A stretch of DNA of 11,626 nt from Actinocrinis sp035605935 (GTDB lineage Bacteria; Actinomycetota; Actinomycetes; Streptomycetales; Catenulisporaceae), in assembly GCF_035605935.1 (NCBI RefSeq), contig NZ_DATNGK010000273.1, positions 1 to 11,626 on the forward strand. The letters run 5' to 3'. A model generated the notes under the pieces. The model was given only the letters and a program-made list of their open reading frames with translations. It ran no database searches and had not been told where the DNA came from. Of this stretch, positions 7,718 to 11,626 are shown one piece after another (the first letter of the stretch is position 1; each line of letters opens with the position of its first letter). A program made the position numbers and the translations under genes.

Positions 7718-8099
7718 AGCCGTCTGCTTCGGTGACTGCACGTAGATGGCCGCGGCGTGGCGGTGTGTCGCCGTGGGGTACGCCGGTAGGACGGCTCGGC
7801 TCGTTGTCGGAGCTGCCCGCGGGAGCGCGGGCTGCTTCGCGCACGGCGAGGGCAAGGGCCTCCAGGTCGTCGCTGGAGGGGGTGCGCCGGCCGGTTTCCG
7901 GTGGGGAGAGGCGCACGACCTGCCAGCCGCGCGGGGCGGTCAGCCGTTCAGAGTGTTCCGAGCACAGGTCGTAGCAGTGCGGCTCGGGGTAGGTGGCCAA
8001 CGGTCCGAGGACTGCGGTTGAGTCCGCGTAAACGTACGTCAACGTCGCCACGGCTTGGCGACCACAGGCGGTGCGCGAACAGCGACGGACAGGGCTCAC
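7716..8099 (-). CDS. DUF3499 family protein with four-cysteine zinc-binding pattern
   Basis: The 127-residue product matches the actinobacterial DUF3499 family, whose function is unknown. It begins MSPVRRCSRTACGR and carries C7-x4-C12 and C42-x3-C46 followed by H49, a layout suited to one zinc ion; TYVYADSTAVLGPL at 21-34 is typical. From about residue 65 it becomes a low-complexity, polar tail with a predicted helix (about 77-92). GTG at 8099 is chosen because the conserved N-terminus starts there; the open frame continues upstream to 8639, but that part is antisense to the divergent gene and unlike anything. No Shine-Dalgarno is present and a -10 box lies seven bases upstream, so the mRNA is probably leaderless. 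Its place between manB and the divergent zincin-like gene matches mycobacterial Rv3258c. Confidence 0.88.
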   Translation of the reverse strand: MSPVRRCSRTACGRQAVATLTYVYADSTAVLGPLATYPEPHCYDLCSEHSERLTAPRGWQVVRLSPPETGRRTPSSDDLEALALAVREAARAPAGSSDNEPSRPTGVPHGDTPPRRGHLRAVTEADG

Positions 8100-8106
8100 A
8101 TGCGCG

Positions 8107-8137
8107 AGTGTATTGCGGTGTTGCCCGGCGCTGCCAG
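8107..8137 (-). promoter_or_regulatory. Promoter of the DUF3499 gene (leaderless type)
   Basis: On the minus strand, CTGGCA (8137-8132), 19 bases, then TACACT (8112-8107), followed seven bases later by the GTG start. The usual distance from -10 puts transcription start at 8100 or 8099, on or just before the start codon. The -35 matches TTGACA at four of six positions and the spacer is long. Its match to the divergent promoter at 8224-8254 strengthens the call. Confidence 0.55.
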
Positions 8138-8223
8138 ACGCCACGCAATCCGGATCCGCCGCCGCTGTTCGCCGCCCCGGACCGACCACGGTCGAGCGCC
8201 GGTCAAGTTCGCGCCGCCGGTAT

Positions 8224-8254
8224 CTGCCACTGCGCCCGGCGCGCGGGATACGCT
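8224..8254 (+). promoter_or_regulatory. Promoter of the zincin-like gene (leaderless type)
   Basis: On the plus strand, CTGCCA (8224-8229), 19 bases, then TACGCT (8249-8254), with the GTG start seven bases later at 8262. This copies the layout of the divergent DUF3499 promoter in every spacing. Transcription would start at 8261 or 8262, so no Shine-Dalgarno is expected and none is seen. Confidence 0.55.
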
Positions 8255-8261
8255 CGATCCC

Positions 8262-8705
8262 GTGCAAAGTTCTGCGGAGCCGCGTTCGGGCCGGCCGCCG
8301 AGGCCGGGTCGCCGCCGGGGCAGGGATCGGCGTGGGCGCGGCCTGCGCGGTCCGCTGGCCCCGCCGGAGATCCCGCTCAGCCTGACCAGGGCCGAGCAGT
8401 TCGACGAACTGGTGCTGGACGCGGTGGAGCGGCTTGAGCGCCGGTGGCCGCAGCTTTCCGGGGTGGAGTTCGCGGTCGAGGAGGTGCCGCCGCCTGGAGC
8501 CGAGTTGTGGTCGGACGAGCCGGTGCCACTCGGGCGGGTGGTGCAGGCCGGGCCCGGTGAGCCGGCCCGGATCGTGGTTTACCGGCGACCGCTCGAGGTG
8601 CGTGCCCCGGTGCGCGCCGACCTCGGCCTGCTTGTGCACGACATCGTGGTGGAACAGGTCGCGGACCTGCTGGGGCTCGATCCGGAGATCATCGACCCGG
8701 AATAG
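8262..8705 (+). CDS. Zincin-like (metallopeptidase family, DUF1025-type) protein, metal motif degenerate
   Basis: The 147-residue product looks like the short actinobacterial members of the zincin-like metallopeptidase family. It has an Arg/Gly-rich N-terminus (about 10-30), the conserved APPEIPLSLTRAEQFDELVLDAVERLERRWPQL split over 33-65, then VEFAVEEVP and a C-terminal helix. Active members carry HExxHxxGxxD; here the aligned segment is EQVADLLGLD at 131-140, so both His and the catalytic Glu are replaced and a peptidase role is unlikely. GTG at 8262 is chosen from the conserved start region and the promoter seven bases upstream; the frame stays open back to 8055, but that part overlaps the DUF3499 gene antisense. 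The divergent arrangement with DUF3499 matches mycobacterial Rv3258c/Rv3259. Confidence 0.82.
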   Translation: MQSSAEPRSGRPPRPGRRRGRDRRGRGLRGPLAPPEIPLSLTRAEQFDELVLDAVERLERRWPQLSGVEFAVEEVPPPGAELWSDEPVPLGRVVQAGPGEPARIVVYRRPLEVRAPVRADLGLLVHDIVVEQVADLLGLDPEIIDPE

Positions 8706-8746
8706 CCGCCCGCAACGAGCCGGGCGGCGTCGGGCGAGGCCCGGCG
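8705..8746. terminator. Two adjacent GC-rich hairpins between convergent genes
   Basis: GCCGCCCG (8705-8712) pairs with CGGGCGGC (8721-8728), an eight-pair stem with an eight-base loop that includes the last base of the zincin-like stop codon. Directly after it, CGTCGGGC-GAG-GCCCGGCG (8728-8746) forms a second stem with one G-T wobble, ending one base before the DUF5719 stop. Together they fill the 42-bp convergent gap and probably act as a two-way terminator. There is no T-tract, which is common for actinomycete terminators. Confidence 0.65.
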
Positions 8747-8747
8747 A

Positions 8748-10403
8748 TCAGGGCTGGGGAACGACGCCGGACAGATCGGCTTTGACGGCCGGAATCTGCA
8801 CGGTCTCCAGTGCGCTCGCGATCGGTTGGATCGTGAGCATCCCGCCGGTGCCCATCACCCGCGCGGCGTAGATCGAGTTCGCGCCGCCCTGCGGAACGAT
8901 CGAGACGGCGAACGACGTGGCGCCCTTGGGTGCCTGGACGGGAACCGCCTTGGTGGTCTGTGCGGGAACGGTGACGGTTTGCGGTGCGGGCGCTCCGGTG
9001 GCGCTCTCGACGGTGACGACGACCTGCGCGCTTTGCGTGCTGTTGTTGGTCAGCTGGATGACCGAACCGGAGTTGTCGTCCGCGACCACGCCCTCGCCGG
9101 CCAGCGCCGGGACCGGGCTGAGATAGGCGGTGTCGGACCCGCCCTCAGCAGTGACCTTGATCGCGGCGAGGATCGGCACGTTGTTCGCGCTGTCGATCTG
9201 CAGCGCGCCGGCCTCGCCGGCGGCCGGGACCGTGGAGATGTCGACCGTCTTGACCTGTCCGGCGGTCAGGTGCGGCGGCTGAGTGACGGGCACGATCTTG
9301 GCGCCGCCGATCCAGTGCAGCGTGACGTCGGCGTCGGCATTCGGCGAGAACAGGATCAGCTGCAGCTTCATCGCCGAGGCGGGCTTGGCACTCGGCGCGG
9401 GTACGCCGGGCAGCATGAGGTGCGCGGACGGCTTCTGCGCCTGGATGAAGTCGCGGCCGGCAGAGCCGTCGGAGGCGAGCATGGCGCCGACGACGCGTCC
9501 CGCGGTGGCCACGACGTGGACCGCGAAGGGGCCGGCACCGGTGGCGTTGAAGGTGCTGAGGTCGATCGGATGGTCGTACTGGTTGTTCCCCGGCACCAAC
9601 AGACCCTGGCCGGCGTCCGAAGCGCCGACGCCGAGCGGACCGGTCGAGGTGTACACGGAGACGTTGGCCTGCGCGGCGATCTGGTCGGTGTTGAACAGGT
9701 TGACCTGCGAGGTGCCCTTGCTCGGGTCGGCGCCGAGGTACCAGAAATCGGTGTCGGGCGCCGTGCACGGGGTGGACGCGATGCCGTGGGTGCCCTGGGT
9801 CCCGCCGTTGGGAAGCGTCTCGGTGAGCGTGAAGCCCGGGGCGTACCCGCCGGTGGCCTGTCCGATGACCGGAGTGGACGGTTGAGTCAGGCTGGTTCCG
9901 TTGCCTGAAATACCGGTGTTGGTCGAGAGCGCGCCGCTCTTGGTAAGGCTGGCGATCGGCGACTTACCACCGAGCAGGGTGACCGTGGCCTTGTCGCCGG
10001 TCGTCGGGGCTAGACCGCCTGCCGCGTCGGACGGCGTGATCGCGTTGACGGTGATGTTGTTGCCGACGACCTCAGGGCAGGCGAGCGTCGCGGTACGCAC
10101 AGCGGTCGACTTGGCAGCCGCGAGGGTCTGCGGCTTGGCGGCGGAGGGCTTGACGCCGTAGCCGTATGCGACGCCGACGCCGATAGCCACGAAGACCGCG
10201 ATGGCGACCTGGAGGCGCCGCCCGGTGCCGACACCTGCCTGCGCGGCGCGGCCGAGGGCCGCGCGATTGAGGTTAGGCCGGGCGAGGTGCGCCTTACCCA
10301 GCGCGTCACGGGCGGCCGAGGCGGGGCGATTGGCGGCGGAGCGCTCGGCGGCGGAGCGGGGCTCCCGGGTCGGGTTGTCGTCGCTCGTGCTCACCGGGTC
10401 CAT
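8748..10403 (-). CDS. DUF5719 family membrane-anchored extracellular protein
   Basis: The 551-residue product fits the DUF5719 family of actinomycetes, found beside a large glycosyltransferase gene; its function is unknown. Residues 1-63 are cytoplasmic and rich in Arg (ten, plus one Lys). One membrane segment, VAIAVFVAIGVGVAYGYG, spans about 66-83. The remaining ~465 residues should lie outside the membrane, with only two cysteines (C109 and C213) that could form a disulfide, a TDFWYLGA motif at 218-225 and Thr/Val/Gly-rich beta-type sequence. ATG at 10403 overlaps the upstream glycosyltransferase by 13 bases; GTG at 10394 would give a GTGA four-base overlap and remove three residues, and is just as likely. 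Either way translation is probably coupled to the upstream gene. Confidence 0.82.
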   Translation of the reverse strand: MDPVSTSDDNPTREPRSAAERSAANRPASAARDALGKAHLARPNLNRAALGRAAQAGVGTGRRLQVAIAVFVAIGVGVAYGYGVKPSAAKPQTLAAAKSTAVRTATLACPEVVGNNITVNAITPSDAAGGLAPTTGDKATVTLLGGKSPIASLTKSGALSTNTGISGNGTSLTQPSTPVIGQATGGYAPGFTLTETLPNGGTQGTHGIASTPCTAPDTDFWYLGADPSKGTSQVNLFNTDQIAAQANVSVYTSTGPLGVGASDAGQGLLVPGNNQYDHPIDLSTFNATGAGPFAVHVVATAGRVVGAMLASDGSAGRDFIQAQKPSAHLMLPGVPAPSAKPASAMKLQLILFSPNADADVTLHWIGGAKIVPVTQPPHLTAGQVKTVDISTVPAAGEAGALQIDSANNVPILAAIKVTAEGGSDTAYLSPVPALAGEGVVADDNSGSVIQLTNNSTQSAQVVVTVESATGAPAPQTVTVPAQTTKAVPVQAPKGATSFAVSIVPQGGANSIYAARVMGTGGMLTIQPIASALETVQIPAVKADLSGVVPQP

Positions 10404-11626
10404 CCGTCCTGCTCGCCGTGGCCGTAGCCATCGGGGTCGTACTCGTTCCCGTACTGGTGCTGGGTGGTCTGGTGTTGGGCCTGGGCGGACTCATCTGCCT
10501 GCCGAGGCTCGGGCACGCCGTATTGGTACGGCGCGGGGTCCGCGTACTGGTCGCCGTATTGGCCGTACGCGCCTTGTTCGTACGGAGCTTGTTCGTACGG
10601 AGCCTGCTCGTACTCTGCCTGGCCGTATTGGGCCTGGCCCGCGTGGCCGTACTCTGGCTGGCCGTATTGGGCCTGATCGTACTGAGCTTGCTGGTATTGA
10701 CCGCTGTCGTACTCGCCTTGCTTGTACTCGCTTTGGCCGTATTCGCTTCGGTTGTAGTCGCCTTGGCTGTACTGGCCTTGCGCGTGCTGGCCGCTGTCGT
10801 ATCCGTAGCCCTCTTGATAGGGCTGCTGCTCGTAAGAACCCTGCTGCTGCTGGTAGGTGTAGGGCTCCTCGGCGTACGGATCCGCGTTGTTCATCGGGTA
10901 CTGCTCGTACGAGGGCTCGGCGGCGACCGGGTACTGTCCGCTCTGGTACTCGGCTTCCTGGTACCCGGCCTCTCGGTAACCGGTCTCCTGGTAACCGGCC
11001 TCTTGATAGCCAGGCTGCTGATAAGCGGCTTCCTGGTACCCGGTGTCCTGATATTCGGCAGCCTGGTGTTGACCGACCGGCGCGGGAACGGGCTCTGGTT
11101 CCTGATACGGCTCGGGCTCTCGGTACGGTTCCGGCTCCCGGTAAGGCGCGGGTTCCTGGTACGGTTCCGGCTCCTCGCGCCAGGTCCGCTGGGGCTCAGG
11201 TTCCGGCTCGGCCTCAGGTTCAAGCGGATCGGCGGGCTGGGAAGCAGCGTCGAGCTCGGCGGCCTCCTCACCCTCGATCTCCTCATCGGGCCGGCGACCG
11301 AACGGCAGGGCCATGATGGTCGCCGCGATCGCCGTGAATCCGCCGACGATCAGCCAGACGGTGTGCTTCATCGAGTGGTAGCCGATGGTGATCGTGCCGC
11401 AGCTCGACGGCAGTTGCCACGCCTGAAGGCCGCCGACAGGTTGCGCGGTACCAAGCGTCTGATTGCCCATTGACGCTGACCAGCCGGGCAGCGCATCCTC
11501 AGCGAGCACAAGCACGCGGCCGGATGTACCCAGCGGAATGGTCACGGTCGCGCCGGTGTCCTGTGCACACACCATCGCGCTGCCTGTAGGAACCGGCGGC
11601 GTGTTACCGCACTGATAAGCCACCGG
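10391..11626 (-). CDS. C-terminal part of a large membrane glycosyltransferase with tyrosine-rich repeat tail (partial)
   Basis: The frame is open at the right edge, so the N-terminal catalytic part is missing. The first ~87 visible residues look like the extracytoplasmic end of the large actinomycete family 2 glycosyltransferases: GRVLVLAEDALPGWSASMGN and GLQAWQLPSSCGTITIGYHS (about 35-84), followed by a last membrane segment at about 87-108 and a basic GRRPDEE stop-transfer stretch. GT2 assignment rests on this pattern and on DUF5719 next door, since no catalytic motif is in view. After the membrane comes a cytoplasmic tail of ~300 residues with almost no hydrophobic side chains: an acidic Glu/Pro part (115-150), a Pro-Tyr-Arg/Gln-Glu part (152-178) and long Tyr/Gln/Glu/Gly repeats (190-400). 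It ends in a TGA overlapping the DUF5719 start. Residue numbers count the GTG at 11623 as 1; it is not the real start. Confidence 0.75.
   Translation of the reverse strand, partial: PVAYQCGNTPPVPTGSAMVCAQDTGATVTIPLGTSGRVLVLAEDALPGWSASMGNQTLGTAQPVGGLQAWQLPSSCGTITIGYHSMKHTVWLIVGGFTAIAATIMALPFGRRPDEEIEGEEAAELDAASQPADPLEPEAEPEPEPQRTWREEPEPYQEPAPYREPEPYREPEPYQEPEPVPAPVGQHQAAEYQDTGYQEAAYQQPGYQEAGYQETGYREAGYQEAEYQSGQYPVAAEPSYEQYPMNNADPYAEEPYTYQQQQGSYEQQPYQEGYGYDSGQHAQGQYSQGDYNRSEYGQSEYKQGEYDSGQYQQAQYDQAQYGQPEYGHAGQAQYGQAEYEQAPYEQAPYEQGAYGQYGDQYADPAPYQYGVPEPRQADESAQAQHQTTQHQYGNEYDPDGYGHGEQDGWTR
10565..10771 (-). repeat. 15-bp tandem repeat array II (five-residue Tyr repeat) in glycosyltransferase tail
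   Basis: The coding strand encodes units of the form Y-x-Q/S-x-E/Q: tyrosines fall at residues 285, 290, 295, 300, 305, 310, 315, 320 and 325, then, after one longer unit of eight residues, at 333, 338, 343, 348 and 353. The DNA period is therefore mostly 15 bp. Copies differ by base changes, but the Tyr codon (mostly TAC) is always kept. Confidence 0.85.
10931..11053 (-). repeat. 15-bp tandem repeat array I (GYQEA-type) in glycosyltransferase tail
   Basis: Eight five-residue units such as GYQEA, GYQET and GYREA place tyrosines at residues 191, 196, 201, 206, 211, 216, 221, 226 and 231 without interruption. At DNA level these are diverged 15-bp tandem copies, best seen on the plus strand as repeated GGTAnCCGGCnTCCT-like units. 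Unit gain or loss would keep the reading frame. Confidence 0.85.

Noticed and set aside
8100..8639. N-terminal extension of the DUF3499 frame (about 180 residues)
   Set aside because: The known family start is at 8099, with a promoter right upstream; the extension is antisense to the zincin-like gene and is low-complexity Arg/Pro.
10418..11473. 351-residue very hydrophobic plus-strand frame that looks like a multi-pass membrane protein
   Set aside because: It is the reverse frame of the TAC/CAG/GAG repeats, which read as Leu/Val codons on the other strand. The minus frame continues from a conserved glycosyltransferase end and joins DUF5719 by an overlap.

Overview
The window is chromosomal DNA from a high-GC actinomycete. 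The leftmost bases are the start of a 16S rRNA gene, preceded by an actinobacterial rrn leader. The gene cluster (ahcY, SIS-domain protein, Trm112, manB, DUF3499, divergent zincin-like gene, DUF5719, large glycosyltransferase) matches what I know from Streptomyces and mycobacteria. The 16S 5' end looks Streptomyces-like, but I cannot place the genus.

Layout, left to right. Bases 1-141 are the 5' end of a 16S rRNA gene on the minus strand, running off the left edge. Its leader and promoter lie at 142-464. A SpoIIM-family membrane protein (minus) and an RDD-family membrane protein (plus) diverge from 1641-1787. The RDD gene converges on ahcY (minus). Then, all on minus and transcribed right to left: a lone WXG100 protein, a SIS phosphosugar-binding protein, a small Trm112-type zinc protein and phosphomannomutase ManB. 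A DUF3499 zinc-finger-like protein (minus) diverges from a degenerate zincin-family gene (plus). A GC-rich hairpin pair separates that gene from a convergent minus-strand pair: DUF5719, and upstream of it the C-terminal part of a membrane glycosyltransferase that continues past the right edge.

How the genes fit together: ManB makes mannose-1-phosphate for GDP-mannose and cell-envelope glycans. The SIS protein, DUF5719 and the glycosyltransferase fit the same envelope theme. AhcY removes S-adenosylhomocysteine produced by methyltransferases, and Trm112 proteins usually activate methyltransferases. The glycosyltransferase and DUF5719 genes overlap at their junction and are probably translationally coupled.

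The least ordinary features are: (1) a cytoplasmic tail of about 255 residues on the glycosyltransferase with 43 tyrosines, many spaced exactly five residues apart; (2) a 9-bp inverted repeat that would hide the ahcY ribosome-binding site in read-through RNA and also overlaps a good -10 box; (3) a long interrupted inverted repeat joining the 3' end of the SIS gene to the spacer before the WXG100 gene; (4) two matching leaderless-type promoters driving the divergent DUF3499/zincin pair; and (5) loss of the HExxH metal-binding motif in the zincin-family protein. I see no mobile elements, CRISPR arrays or tRNA genes.
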